Below the pieces are notes generated by a model. That model saw nothing but the letters and a program-made list of their open reading frames with translations, searched no databases and was not told the DNA's origin. From Zea mays (lineage: Eukaryota > Streptophyta > Magnoliopsida > Poales > Poaceae), in NCBI RefSeq assembly GCF_902167145.1, contig NC_050096.1, positions 266,622,622-266,686,621 on the forward strand: a DNA stretch of 64,000 nt, read 5' to 3'. Position numbers and translations under genes: made by a program. How positions within the stretch are numbered: the first letter of the stretch is position 1; every line of letters starts with the position of its first letter. Shown in pieces: positions 9,667-22,568 of the stretch.

Positions 9667-12600
9667 TGTGATACCCAATTTGTAAAAGATAAAAAAGGTT
9701 ATTTTCTTATTTTTATGTGGGTGTCATATTTATTTACCATCACAAGAGAACACTTTACTTAACAAGAATAAATAGTTAACAAAAGACACTCAAATAACTT
9801 GTGCATCCTTTGGAGTTTTTGTTTGCTTGTGCAATAAAATAAAACAATAATAATAAAAAAATAAATAAATATATCTATATAATATATGTACATAGATTAT
9901 GTTTGTTTGGAATACAATCGTCCCTATGGAGTTATATATATATATATTTTTGCCACTTTGCTTAAAGAGATAAGATATATAAGTAAAATATAATGGTTGC
10001 ATGCATTCTAGGGTTTTGCTTGTGTGCATTTAATCGAGAAATTTGGACACCAAATCAAATCTGAAATTGTAACAAATTTGGAATTTTTGAATAGATTTGA
10101 AATAGGAATTTGAAAATTTTAAAGAAAATAAAATAAAAAAAGAGAAGAAAATCCCAAAACGCCACTTGGGCTGAATTTCCCCTCTCAGCCCATCTAACAA
10201 CTGAATCGCGCTGCCCCTTTATATTTCCACTGCCGGCCCAACACCGAAGCACGCAACACAACCTTTCCCCTTGTGTTACACTTACGTATGGGGCCCATCC
10301 GTCAGGTGTCTCTCCCACCTTTTTACCGGATCTCAACAGAACCAGGAGCGGTGGCGTAACAACCGGATGTGCCCCCTAGAGATCGTAACAAATCTGGGTG
10401 GCTTGGACCGCCCACGTTCAGTGTATAAAGGTTGATACTGTGATCCTTGGGCTATGGCTGTTGCTCCCCGCCGAGGCATGCAGGGGACCAATTCTTCCCT
10501 GACCATTGGAGAGAGAGAATGGCTACCACCTTCTAGCCCATGGCTGAAGCTGTCGTGCTACCGCGCAATTGCCTCGCGACTACTCCTCCAGCCACACCTC
10601 GCTGACTCCCCCTCGCCGGTGGCCTCGGTGGCATCAGCTAGGCAGGTGATGTCGTCGGCGCTTGGATGGACTCCATGGTCCTCGGGCGCGAAAAGAGGAT
10701 CACCAGCAGGCTCCATCGCGGCTGCACAGGAACTGGTGAGAGCACTTCCTCTTCCCTTACCTTCATCTCCTCTCTGCGTATCATCCTTCGGAATATAGTT
10801 TTGCATCTTGGAGCTTTGACACCGGTTGTCGGCGGATGCTCAAGCCATGATGGCCGAGTTGCGCCGTCGGATCCATGCGTGTAGGAAAGAAGAGAAAGCT
10901 AGGAGGTGGAAGATGTGCGGGAGCCGTCCAAATAAAGATAAACGGTCCAGATTTGGATGGGAAGATACCCCTTCGGGGTGGGATCCTGGCTGTTGATCTA
11001 TCGGTGTGCGGCCAAGATAAAAAAACCAGTCATAACTCTTCGCCGATGAAAACTAAACCCTAGGATTAGATCCAATGGCTGACGTAAGTCGTCGTCGTGG
11101 CACGTTCTCGACCGTAGATTCCGGATCCATGGGCCAATAAGGCATACCGGTCCATGTAAACTTGGATTTAATCCCACGCGTCCAACCCTGATCCAACGGC
11201 CCGAATTTCTCCATACCCCTTCGACCCAACCTTTTTGTTAAAGAGCCCCTGCCCTTTTTATGAATAAACCCGCAGTCCGGGCAGTGGGATTCGGAGTCTT
11301 AGAACTTCTTGCGCGATTGACCCTGGGTTTCTGTTTATTTAACGCGTAGTCCAAAAATAGTAAAAAAACAGAGAAGTAATATTAGAAATTGATTTTTATT
11401 ACAAAAACAATCCTAAAAACTTGGAAAATTTACATCTAATTCATTTTAATTCCAAAAGGATCCATTTCAGTTCCTATAATTTTATAATAATGTTGTTTAT
11501 CACCCTGTGTCTCTATTTTAACATGAAAATGGTATTAAATTTTATCTCTTAATTAATCTCGTATCAAATACATAAAATCTTAGGAAATTCATATCTCCTC
11601 CGTTTAAATTCCGATTTGACTCGTTCTAGTTGCGATTGCTTCGTATAAATATCTACTACATAGTAGCAACATTTATTTTATGATATCCCATACTGTTATA
11701 TTCGGGTTAATCTATGTCTATTGGATTAACTTATTTAATATTATTAATATAGTAATCTAATTTTATGGTTATAATTTAACTAGATAATCTTTAATCAAAT
11801 AATGGCTTAAATTAAAGTTGAGATAATTATTTATGGAATAACCTCTCATATGAGTTATATTAACTAATTTATAATATAGTTTATTATTTTAATCACATAG
11901 ATCTTCTATAAAATTATAACTCCTTAGTCATAACTCTGATCCTAGTAGCTCTCGACCCCACGATTTCGTAGCTTCGCGTAGATTATTATTATGCAGTTTA
12001 TTGTTATGTTTGGTGTGATGTTAATTTTATCTATACCATGTTTGTTTGTATTGTTACGACTAGCACGAGGACACATGTCATCTGAAAAGCAAGTTGGTAC
12101 CTGAAATCTCAAGTGCCAGGCGAGTTGTGCCCTTGATTCACTTTTGGTTACCCAATAATGTTCTTTATAATCATTTACCATGCATAGGTTTAATTTTGAT
12201 GGGACCCGATAGGTCACCCTAGACTGTTTATCTCATTACCTTGTTTACCCCTGAATCACTTGGGTAGTTTGCTATTGCTTTATATGGTTTTGGGATAATC
12301 ATTTATTATATCCATGTTCCAGTTATTATGTTATTTATTTATGTTCATGTCAAGATCATTATATCATTGTTAATTGGAACATGGAGCTTAACTTGAGAAA
12401 CACGTGCCACCACAAGGGAAGAATGGGACCCCTTGGCTGACTAATTAGGAAAGCTAGTGGAAGACTACCTTACCCGAAAGGGGCAAGGGCAGTAGGGGAG
12501 TTGCATGCAAGGAGGTTCTCGGGTTGATTTGCTGCGATGGCGGTCAGACGGGGGATTCTTGCAAGTGCTCTTCCCATAAACTGTAGCGAGTTTTCGGAAG

Positions 12601-13335
12601 CTAGTGGAACTTTGTAAAGGCCTCGTAGTGGATCCCTAGCCATTCACCTCGGTAGTGTCTAAGGGCCTAGCTAACCCTGGCGGCATGGGAAACACGACTT
12701 GTGGGTAAAGGGTACAACCTCTGCAGAGTGTAAAACTGGTATACTAGCCGAGCTCACGGTCATGAGCGGCTCAGGACTCACCGATGATTAAATTTTGGAA
12801 CCTAAACTCAATTTGTCATTTGCATTTGCATGGGATTATTATTAATTTTGTTCTATTATTTTATTATGGTTTGGTATTCACTTGCACTTAGTAACTGCTA
12901 ATAAAATTTTGACCAACTTATAAAAGCAATGCTCAGCTTTAACCTCTATTGTTGATCAGCCTTACACTTCATGAACTCCCACCTTTGGTGAGTTCATGCC
13001 ACATTATTCCCCACAACTTGTTGAGCGATGAACATGTGTGAGCTCACCCTTGCTGTCTCACACCCCCATAGGAGAAGAACAGGTGGTTCAAGAGGAGCCG
13101 CTTATCGAGGAGTTCGATTCGATCTAGGTGGCGTTCCCCAGTTGACTTCTACGTCAAGGACGATCCTTGTTTCGTTTTATATTTATTATTTTATTTTGTA
13201 ATAAGACTTCCGCTATGTAATAAATACTCTGATTATTGTGACATTTATCTCTATACACTCGGTTATTATATATGTTGTCTTCTTGGCGCATGTATGAGAT
13301 GCACCTGGCTTTGTTCCTTAAAGCCGGGTGTGACA
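9667..13335 (+). repeat. 3' LTR of Gypsy A, 3669 bp
   Basis: It starts TGTGATACCC and ends GCCGGGTGTGACA. A TATA-like TATAAAG is at 10424-10430, followed by a GC-rich leader (10440-11000) and a long AT-rich stretch (11340-12000, 13160-13270). The block CTCACCCTTGCTG near 13043, ending in a CAC...ATAG acceptor-like site at about 13071, is shared with the LTRs of B, D and the large element at 21821. Small ORFs in the GC-rich part have no recognisable domain. Confidence 0.83.
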
Positions 13336-15886
13336 CCTCTGCACCCCAACCTTGGTAGAGTGAGCACTACGCCCCGGCCCCCATTAACGGCCCTCCGGCA
13401 AAGCCAACTACACCCCCAGGTTCATCTAATTAATCAGCTAAGGGCGTCCCATTCCACCCTCATGGTTGCACTGTTATCCCGGGTGGTCACTCCACGAACA
13501 GGTCCTTACGGAGAGGTACTCAGGAAAAAGGCCTGAGCCCCCTAGAGTATCACAAGTTCATCAACGTAACCAGGATAACAGTATCATATCATAAATGTTC
13601 ACATCATGTTCGTTGATTAAAGTTAAGGCAATAGCAAAATGCTAACCATGATAACCCAGAAGGTAAACAAGGATAAGTAAATACAGACTAGTCAATCCTT
13701 AGGTTTCATAAAGTAATGCGGGACAGTGAATCATAAAGTATGTAGGACATAATAGGTTAGAGGACACTTGCCTTCACCAGGTTGTTGCTCAGGGAGGTCT
13801 CCAACAACACACTTAGGAACCTCGGACTGCTCGTTGTCTAAATAAAGCGAGCATGCATTCAATACATTTGGAAAGTACAAATGAACATCACACCAAACAT
13901 GTACAAACATTGGAACACATCTTAAAAGGACACAATACTACATAAGAGATACTGAATTCAAAGTATAACATGAACTATAACATAAATTTACTTCATTTGG
14001 AAATAGATTACTATTTCCCTAAGTGTTGCTTACAAGTACATAATCATAGTTCAATTTATTTTATTATGACAAAAATTAGAATAGAGATGAACTCATGTAA
14101 TACACATTATTAATCTCACAAGTTTGAACAAGTTTAAATCCATAAGGTTTTCCTTTTATTTATTTTATTAAATAAATAAATCTACATCTACATTAGTGCA
14201 TACTTAATTATAAAAAAATAGAAGGTGCAGACAGTAAATGAAACCATTTTATTTAGACAGAGAATAATTCTATGAACATTTTGCAATTTGAATCACTAAA
14301 TTTGGAGTTCATATGCAAAAGTTATGAAATAAACAAGTTTGGGAATTCAAAATATGAAATTAGGTCTAATTCTGTGAATATTTAAAAGTCCTGGGTTAAA
14401 TCTGCAAGATTACAGGGGGCTGCGCACAAAAATCAGGGACGGCGGGTTAATTCCCAACAACCCGAGGGTCTCTTTAATAAAACAGCCACACGAAGGGGTA
14501 TCGGGTGAATCTAACCGTCAGATTTAAAACCAACGGCTGAGATTAGATCTGTGGCCGAGGGCACGCGCGCGGGCGTGCGAGCACTGACAAGCGGGCCAGG
14601 GGCGTTAGCGGCAGAGGGGGAGGGTGCACTGACCGAGCGGGCCCAGCGCCAGGGGGCTTAGGCGCTGACAGGCGGGCCAGGGCTTCAGGCGCGCGTGTGC
14701 GAAGCGTTATCCGTGATCTGAGCTGTGCGATGAAGATCGGACGGAGGGGATCAGACTGGGGAGGACGAACAGCTGCGGGTGGCGCTGTTCCTCTCCACGG
14801 CGGTGAGGTCGCCGGAGTTGAGGCTGGCGTGAGCTAGGGTGGCTCCGGGGTCGCCGGAGTTGGGCAGAGAGGGAGAGAACGCCATGGCGAACTCAATGGC
14901 GGGGAAGAGGCCATGAATCCACAGGCAGTGAGGGGAGAACGGCGGAGAGAGGGTCTCGGGCGGGCCGAAGGAGCTCCGGCGAGGCATTCCGGTCACGGGG
15001 AAGGGGCTTAAGGCGCGCTAAGGCCTGGGCTAGCTTCAGCAGAGGCCGAGGCACCTTAGGGACCTACTCTGGGGAACTAGACCAGGCTAAATCGGCCGGC
15101 CACCGCACGAGCACGGCGGTCCACCGCGGCCGAGCACCAGTGAGGTCGAAATTGGCCGAGCACAGAGCGCAATAGGGCTCTAAGAAGGGAGCTGGGCGTG
15201 TGGGCGGGCGTCGTGGCCGAGAAACCCGGCGACGTGCGCGAGTGCACACTCGCCGGTCCACAACGAGGGTGGGGAGGGCGGAGCTGATAGGGCAGGCCCA
15301 CAGCGCAGAGAAAGAAAAGGGGACGTGCGGGGGCAACGGCTCGGCAACTGGTGAACCGGGCCCGTGAGGCAGAGAGAGAGGAGGGACACGCGGGTGAAGA
15401 AACTGGCACCGACAGGTCGGCCCCACTGGGCAGCGAGCGAGAGAGGGGAGAGTGTGTAGGAGAGAGGGCTGCCGCTGACAGGCGGGGTCCGCCTGTCAGG
15501 CGGCGCGGGCGCGCGGCCGCGCGGCCTGGCTGGGCCGGCTGGGCTACATTTCCTTTTTCTTTTTCTCTGGATTTTCTAATTCCTTTTCTATTTCTTTTCT
15601 ATAGGGTTTTCAAATCCAAATTCAAACTAGGTTTCAATTTCAAATAAGTTCAAACATGTGCAACACTTCAAAGAATATTTTAAGCTCAGCATGATGCAAC
15701 ATGTCATGACCCATAGAGTTTTGGCAAAAATAAATAATTAACCTCCACTATTTTGAGCTAGTTCTACTTAAAAGGAAGAGAGAGAGACAATATAGAGATA
15801 GATAGAAACTAGTGAGAGAAGGGTAACACGTGATTTTGGGTGATAATTAGAAAGAAATTTTATACCCCCAAAATCAGGGTGTTACA
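13336..15886 (-). repeat. 3' LTR of element B, truncated at the junction with A
   Basis: It begins TGTAACACCCTGATTTTGG at 15886 in element orientation. Its other end matches the 5' LTR only up to 37481, so about 909 bp are missing or displaced beyond element A. Relative to the 5' LTR it lacks a 191-bp block (60659-60849). A GC-rich part (14540-15540) and AT-rich parts are present; no gene is supported. Confidence 0.85.
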
Positions 15887-15888
15887 GA

Positions 15889-15900
15889 CTTATCCCCCTT
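15889..15900 (-). other. Polypurine tract of element B
   Basis: The minus strand reads AAGGGGGATAAG directly before the LTR start. The preceding sequence CTCGAGGGCGAGATTCTTTT matches the pre-LTR block of A and of the LARD-like element. Confidence 0.85.
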
Positions 15901-15922
15901 AAAAGAATCTCGCCCTCGAGAT

Positions 15923-18900
15923 TCAAGGTTGGCTAGAAAAGAGCTCAGGGTACTTGGCTTTCAAATCATCCTCTCGTTCCCAGGTGGCTTCTTCTTCTGA
16001 GTGGTGACCCCATTTGAATTTGCACATCCAAATGGTACTTCTTCGTGTGACCCATTCTTCCGTCTCCAGAATTTGAGTTGGCTTCTCAATATATGTCATA
16101 TCTTCTTGAACTTCAAGATCCTCTACTGGCAACTGCTCTTCTAGCACTCTCAAGCATTTCTTCAACTGAGACACATGGAACACATCGTGCACAGCGGACA
16201 GATTCTCCGGTAAGCTGAGTTGATAAGCCACTTCTCCACGTCTTGCTTGAATCTGATATGGCCAAATATATCAGGGTGCTAGCTTGCCTTTGACTCCAAA
16301 CCTTTTGGTTCCCCTGATGGGTGACACCTTCAAGTAGACATAGTCTCCCACTTCGAAACTGAGTTCCCTTCTTCTGGTGTCAGCATAGCTTCGTTGTCTG
16401 GACTGCGCTGCCTTCAAATTCTCTCGGACCATTATGATGTTCTCTTCGGCTTCAAGAAAAATATCTAGACCAAACACCTGTCTTTCACCAGGTTGGTCCC
16501 AATGCAATGGAGTTCTGCAATTCCTCCCATAGAGCGCTTCGAATGGTGACATCTTCAGACTGGCCTGATAGCTGTTGTTGTAGGAGAATTCTGCATATTG
16601 TAATCTCTTGTCCCAACCAATCTTATCTTGCAAAGCACAAGCCCTCAACATATCCTCCAGAATCTGATTGGTTCTCTCTATTTGACCATCTGTCTGTGGG
16701 TGGTAAGCTGAGCTGAACTTCAAGTGTGTGCCCAAAGCTACATGCAACTGCTGCCAAAAATGAGAGGTGAACTAGGTGCCTCTATCTGATACAATCTTCT
16801 TCGGAACGCCATGCAAGCACACAATCCGGGCCATGTATAGTTCGGCCAACACTGCACTGTTGTAAGTGGTCTTCACTGGTATGAAATGGGCCTCCTTTGT
16901 CAAACGGTCCACTACTACCCAGATGGAGTCATAACCAGTACGAGTGCGAGGCAAACCGACTATGATATCTATTCTGATCTCATCCCATTTTCACTGAGGG
17001 ATCTGCAATGGTTGCAACAAACCTGCAGGTCTCTGATGTTCTGCTTTAATCCTCTGACAATTGTCACATACAACCACATACTCTGCTATCCCCCTTTTCA
17101 TACCGTACCACCAGAATCTTTTCTTTAGATCCTGGTACATCTTCTCACTACCAGGGTGTATAGAGTATGCTGTCTCATGAGCTTCCTTGAGAATCAGTTC
17201 CCTAATCGATTTGATGTCAGGAACACACAGTCTATCCTTGAACCATACCACTCCTTCTGCATCTTCACGAAAATCCTTGCCTTTCCCATCTATGATCAGC
17301 TGCCGGATCTCGTTGATCTTCTCATCATCCTTCTGACCTTTCCTGATATCTTGCTCTAGAGTGGGTTCCAACTCGATTGTCACTCCTTGAGTGTTGTTCA
17401 GAAATCCGAGACTCAATCTATCAAACTCCTTCACTAGCTCATACGACATCGGGTAAGCAGCCAACATATTGACTTGACTCTTTCTACTCAGAGCATCTGC
17501 AACCACGTTTGCTTTGCCTGGGTGATAATGAATTTCCAGCTCATAATCTTTGATCAATTCTAGCCATCTTCGTTGCCTTATGTTTAACTCTGACTGAGTG
17601 AATATGTATTTGAGACTCTTGTGATCCATGTAGATATCACACTTCTGCCCATAAAGGTAATGCCTCCAGGTCTTCAATGCATGAACCACAACTGCTAATT
17701 CTAGATCATGAGTAGGATAATTCTTCTCATGAATCTTCAACTGTCAGGACGCTACTCTCCCTTCCTGCATTAACACACATCCCAGTCCGGTGTACGAAGC
17801 ATCGCAATATACTGAGAATGGCTTGTGAACATCTGGCAGAATCAGTACTGGTGCCGTTGTCAACTTCTCCTTCAATGTCTCAAAGGACTTCTGGCATGCT
17901 GCGGTCCACTGGAACTCAACCTTCTTTGCCAACAAGGCTATCATTAGCCTGGCAATCTTGGAAAAACCTTCAATGAAACGTTGATAATAACCGGCCATTT
18001 CGATGAAGCTCTTGATTCCTCGGACATCTTTTGGTGCTTTCCAGTCTAAGATAGTTGTTACCTTCTTTGGATCTAGAGCCAATCCCTCTCAGTTTATAAT
18101 GTGACCCAAGTATAGGACTTCACTGATCCAGAACTCGCACTTGCTAAGCTTGGCATACAGCTGACAATCTCATAGCCTATGGAGTACTTTCCTCAAATGC
18201 TCCTCATGCTCTTGCTCATTTTGGGAATATATAAGAATGTCATCAATGAACACCACTACGAACTTGTCGAGGTAGTCCATGAACACGCTGTTCAAGTACA
18301 TGAAGTAGGCTGACGCATTCGTCAAACCGAATGACATGACCGTGAACTCATATAGTCCATACTTGGTGATGAATGTCGTCTTCGGTATATCTGAGGGTCG
18401 GATTCAGAGCTGATGGTAGCCTGACCTCAGATCTATCTTCAAGAACACACTGGCTCCTCTCAATTGATCGAATAAGTCTTTAATTCTGGGCAGGGGGTAC
18501 TTATTCTTGACAGTAACTTCATTCAAGGATCTATAGTCAATGCACATCCTTTTTGTTCCATCCTTCTTCTCCACAAATAGCACTGGGGCTGCCCAAGGCG
18601 AGGTACTCGGTCTGATGTAGCCTTTCTCTAACAACTCATCAATCTGCTTCTTGAGTTCCACCAACTCTGGGCCGGACACTCGATAGGCTCTCTTGGAAAT
18701 AGGGGCGGTGCCCGGGATAAGTTCTATGGCAAATTCGACCTTCCTTTCAGGTGGCATACCTGGTAACTCCTCGGGAAACACATCTGGAATTCTGACACTA
18801 CATGGATAGCCTTTGATGGTTTAATCTCCTCAATATGAGCTGTGACTTGGTGACAACTCCCTTTTCTTGGTCCTGACAAGACCAACTCTACTAACACTTC

Positions 18901-19293
18901 TTCTCCGGATAGGGACACTAACTTCACTGTTCTCTTATCACAACTAAGACTGGCTTGATACTTGGTTAGCCAATTCATCCCTAGGATGACATCTATAGTT
19001 GTATCCTGGTTTCCCATAACTATTAAATCAGCGGGGAACTCTATCCCCCTTATTTGAACCTTTGCACTAGGGCAAAATCTATCCGTTTGGGTCCTTCCAC
19101 CAACTGAACTAACTCTCATGGGTGGATACATGGGTGCTACTGGTATATTATGTGATTCTACCCATGATGCAGTCACAAAAGAATGTGTTGCACCAGTATC
19201 AAATAAGACATTTGCAGAATGGTACTCGACTGAAAACGTACCTAGTGCCACTCCTGGAGTCTCTTGGACCGTGTCGGCCTCCAAGTGGTTCAC
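15923..19293 (-). pseudogene. Element B pol: protease, reverse transcriptase, RNase H, integrase, chromodomain-like tail
   Basis: In element order: protease with DTGATHSF (near 19200-19180), reverse transcriptase (about 18780-18060) with the FIDD active site at 18239-18250, RNase H (about 17950-17500, containing YCDAS), the integrase zinc region and core (17300-16600, with YHPQTDGQIERTN), and a C-terminal tail ending near 15923. Stops interrupt it at 18404-18406, in the stretch between 18390 and 18085, at 17741-17743 and 16988-16990, between integrase segments near 16770, and near 16268. Most fit a Gln, Arg or Trp codon changed by one C-to-T or G-to-A step. Protease and reverse transcriptase are also offset by a frameshift near 18770. 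It cannot make a working polyprotein. Confidence 0.9.
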
Positions 19294-21130
19294 CTTTCCA
19301 TACTGGGCACGAGGTTGCCCATGGTTGTTGCCTCCTTACTGCATTGCATTTTGTCTGACTGGGGCATTGGGAGCTGGCTGCTACTGGGTTGCTTTCTTTG
19401 GGCAATAATTCGCCCAGTGACCTTGTTCCCCATAGTGGAAACATGCACGACTTCCTCCTTGAGCTGGCGTTGCTTGATTGTTCTGGTTGGTTGCTAGGGC
19501 AGGAAGACGGGCTGCCTGGTTGCTCTGACGCTGTTGGGACCATGCTTCGTCGCCGAAGGTCCTGCAAAAAGAAACAGCTTCAGCTGAAGCTGCTTGAACA
19601 TGATGCCGAAGATACCGTTCACGAAGCTTCGGAACTACAGCATATCCGAAGACGAAGGATCGAACCGACTTAAAGATAAAATGGCCTTTTAGCCTTCAAT
19701 GGTCTGAGTCATTGTTGTAAACTTTTATGAGGGGCATAATTGTAATTCTTCATGAGCTGTGTCCTGCGCCTATAAATAGTGAACAGTAATCCTTTACTGT
19801 TCACACATTCCTGTAATTGCTAACGCATCACTCGGGAATTATTGCTTGTCAAGGCAAAGGTATAAATGTATTTAAACGTTGTATTCAGACATCTTAAATT
19901 CATATAATAATATATGTGAATAAGATCATTTGTTTTTCAATACATTTATCTTTAATGTTTCATGTTTTAACTTTACTTTATGTTATCTTTATAAGTTTAA
20001 TTACGAAGGTGAAACCTTCGTAATACTATGTTCGTGACCTTCGTCCGAAGTTCATTAAATCCTTATGGAGATAATGTTTCGGCGGACGAAGGGCATTGAT
20101 ATTTAACATTTTATGTTGCCTTGTTCTTAATTCATAGCATTTGAGAGCAAGTCCCCAACAGACGCTGGTATTGATTTCCTCCTTGCTGGTTGTTCTGACG
20201 GTACTGCTGCTGCTGAGGAAACTGCCTCTGGTACTGCTGCTGCTGGTTCTGACGCTGATGTTGGTGCTGGTGACCTTGCTTGAATGGCTGAGGTGGGTTG
20301 CCTGAGTAGCAAGGACGGCTGCTACTCCCAACCTGAGGTCCATCAATCTTGCGTTTCCTGTCCTCCATTTCCCGACGCTTCCTTTCTGTCATAATTGCTC
20401 TATCTATCAAATGCTGGAAGGTAAGGAAGGTGTGGTTCATCAGCTGATAGTGGAGGGGATCAACCAATCCTCTCAGAAAGCGGTACTGCCTCTTAGCATC
20501 TGTGTTGACATCTTCTGGGGCACAACGCGGTAGCTGCAGAAATTTATCCCTATACTCACTAACGGATAGGGGACCTTGCTTTAGGGCGAGAAACTCCTCC
20601 TTCCTCACTATCATGAGTCCCTCGGGCACATGGTAGCGACGGAAGTTGTCCCTGAATTCTTCCCAAGTGATGGCTTCAGGGTTGGCGTGGGTGGCGAGGT
20701 AAGACTCCCACCAAGACTGGGCTACTCCCCTCAGCTGTCGGGGACCGTACAACACCTTCTCACGATCGTTGCACTAGGCAGTGTGCAACTCACGCTTCAC
20801 GGTACGCAGCCAAACTTCGGCGTCCATGGGATCAGCAGAATGGGCAAAAACAGGGGGATGACCCCTCATGAATTCTGCCTGCTTGTCTCTGGGCACTTGA
20901 GGCAACTGAACTTGCACCTGAGGCTGAGGCGGTGGTGGCTGCTGCTGCACTTGTTGCATTGCTGCTAAGGTCTGTCTAATTGTCTGAACTGCTTGAGTTT
21001 GCATCAGGAACATTTGCTCAATGGTCATCGGGGGTGGCGGTGGCAAATGCTGTTGCGAGGTTACCTCCTCTTGGGGTGCCTGCTGTTCAGGCTGAGCACG
21101 CCTCGCACCTCTGCGTCTGTTCTCAAACAT
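19294..21130 (-). pseudogene. Element B gag, interrupted by a solo LTR
   Basis: The start is the ATG at 21130 (MFENRRRGARRAQ). A Gln/Pro-rich N-terminus leads into the retrotransposon gag core (GVAQSWWESY, then FRDNFRRYHVP) and a Gln-rich spacer. The frame is broken by a TAG before CNDREK near 20773. The 629-bp solo LTR (19532-20160) splits the Gln-rich spacer. Beyond it lies the zinc knuckle CFHYGEQGHWANYC near 19410-19450, whose second Cys is replaced by Tyr, a G-to-A change that would abolish metal binding. More stops follow near 19400 and 19340. Confidence 0.88.
19532..20160 (+). mobile_element. Solo LTR, 629 bp, with GACGC target duplication
   Basis: It runs from TGTTGGGACC to GTCCCCAACA, so the ends are inverted TGTTGG/CCAACA. 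It is flanked by GACGC at 19527-19531 and 20161-20165. A forward TATAAATA at 19771-19778 sets the orientation. Immediately downstream, 19781-19802 is an inverted repeat (GAACAGTAA, 4-base loop, TTACTGTTC). The sequence is rich in CCTTCG/CGAAGG. There is no internal region, so it is either a solo LTR left by recombination or a very short element. A relative lies at 63526 to the window end. Superfamily is unknown to me. Confidence 0.83.
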
Positions 21131-21483
21131 CTGTAGAAATCACACACATATATCAAATCTGACTCTGCAGTCTTTCAGCATAAGAAAAGATGTATAGAAA
21201 CTCTTCATGGCACTGAACAATTGAGCATCTTCACTGGCAGCTTCTCAGATAAAGAGGAAAGTGGAAATAAATGGATTACCCAACTAAATAACTGACTTTA
21301 TTAATAATTACACCAAGTTGTAGGGGATACCCACACCTTGGTGACAATCATTACAAAGATCCAACTTCAGTACATGTCCATCATAACAAGCATCCAACAT
21401 AAGATAAGCGAACTGACTCCAACTAAGACTGACTAGCCTAAAACAATCAACTAAACTTTATTACAGACTCCGAATCTATCGAT
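21131..21483 (-). other. Spacer between the upstream ORF and gag of element B
   Basis: These 353 bases hold no ORF. On the minus strand, the bases just before the gag ATG read TGTGATTTCTACAG, a good match to a plant splice acceptor. Gag expression by splicing from an upstream leader is therefore possible; that is inference from the motif alone. Confidence 0.45.
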
Positions 21484-21815
21484 CTAGGGATCCAAATCTA
21501 TCCGGGTCCTGCAGTCTGGTGTACCATAGTCGAAGCGACCACGGGGCGGTGAACGGTAAGGGTGCTGAATTCCGATAGGGGCGGGAGAACCACCATCCAG
21601 ATAGTGGCGTGCTGCGCACTCAGCACGCAATTCTGCAACCTCTACCCGAACCTTGCCCAACTCGTCAAGGGTGTGGTCCAACTCTGTGTTGAGCACGGCA
21701 GCCAACTTGACCATGTTGTTCAGCCTGGGATTGCCCTCACCAACTGGCGAGGCAATCACACCTCCAGCACTGCCGGTTGAACGGCGAGGGTAGGGTAGTA
21801 CTTTAGGTCGAGGCC
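21484..21815 (-). pseudogene. Element B upstream ORF, 3' portion
   Basis: On the minus strand the frame continues from the 5' portion at 35636-36127, from which it was separated by the 13.8-kb insertion. It encodes VIASPVGEGNPRLNN, then a Leu/Glu-rich helical stretch (ELDHTLDELGKVRVEVAELRAE) and a C-terminus ending RIDLDP before a TAG at about 21484. The helix could form a coiled coil. I recognise it only as an extra ORF found upstream of gag in some grass Gypsy elements; its function is unknown. Confidence 0.6.
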
Positions 21816-22568
21816 ATCAGTGTGACACCCCAGGTGTCAGTTTTGTGTTACGTCGCGAGATTTATCCTAATCTCGGATGATCAGTAAAAATTTCTATTTC
21901 TCGATCGTGCCTATCTCTGTTTATCAGGCTTTCTCTTGGAAGTTCACCGAATTCAGAAATTATCGATCGCGAGAAACAACCAATTTTTGAGTGTGTTAAA
22001 ACTTTTATCTCTCGGAACGGATGCAGACTCGAAGATCAATCTCGACTCATAAATCTCGTATGAAGCTCATTTAATCAAACTCTCGACGACTGTTATCTGA
22101 TCTGAGCCCGAATCTAATTCCTCGAAACTTCGATCTATGTTCGACTATTTTATTCGGATCCGTACTCTCAAACGGAATACTCAATATGTCGTCCTCTAAA
22201 TCAATTTTATCCATTTCGGCCAAATATCTTAGGTCCGAACCGAATTCACAACCCCGTATCGACAGCGATTTTAAAATATCATGATTCGCTTCTCCGACTA
22301 AAATCCAGGGCCGATCAAATCTCAGGGCAATTTAATTTCGAATCACGCGTAGAAAATTATTTTCGAGCGAAATCAAATCCAACTCTCGGCCAAATTAATT
22401 GCTCAATCGTCCGTTCGCCGAAATCTATTTCGCTCTGTTCTGTGTACAGACAAATTCCGCGGGAACATTTATTCCGGAAAATATTTAGCGCAGCCCGATT
22501 TCGCATTTTGGGCCAGCCCAAACCCAGCCCATTAGGCCCACTAAGGAAACCCTAACCCTAGCCATCTT

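Larger units (their letters stand above)
8739..13335 (+). mobile_element. Tekay-type Gypsy element A, 3' part
   Basis: The visible part is the end of pol (8739-9619), polypurine tract (9653-9664) and a 3669-bp 3' LTR (9667-13335). The 5' part is displaced beyond the window by the Opie/Ji insertion. The integrase tail, the degenerate chromodomain-like end, and the terminal block TCTCGAGGACGAGAT before the polypurine tract are shared with element B. At 13335 it abuts the LTR of B at a point corresponding to 37480/37481 in the other LTR of B. I infer that A inserted into B, although the far side is not visible. Confidence 0.82.

Noticed and set aside
10454..10884. ORFs of 72-114 codons in the LTR of element A
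   Set aside because: GC-rich leader sequence in an LTR, overlapping frames on both strands, no domain.
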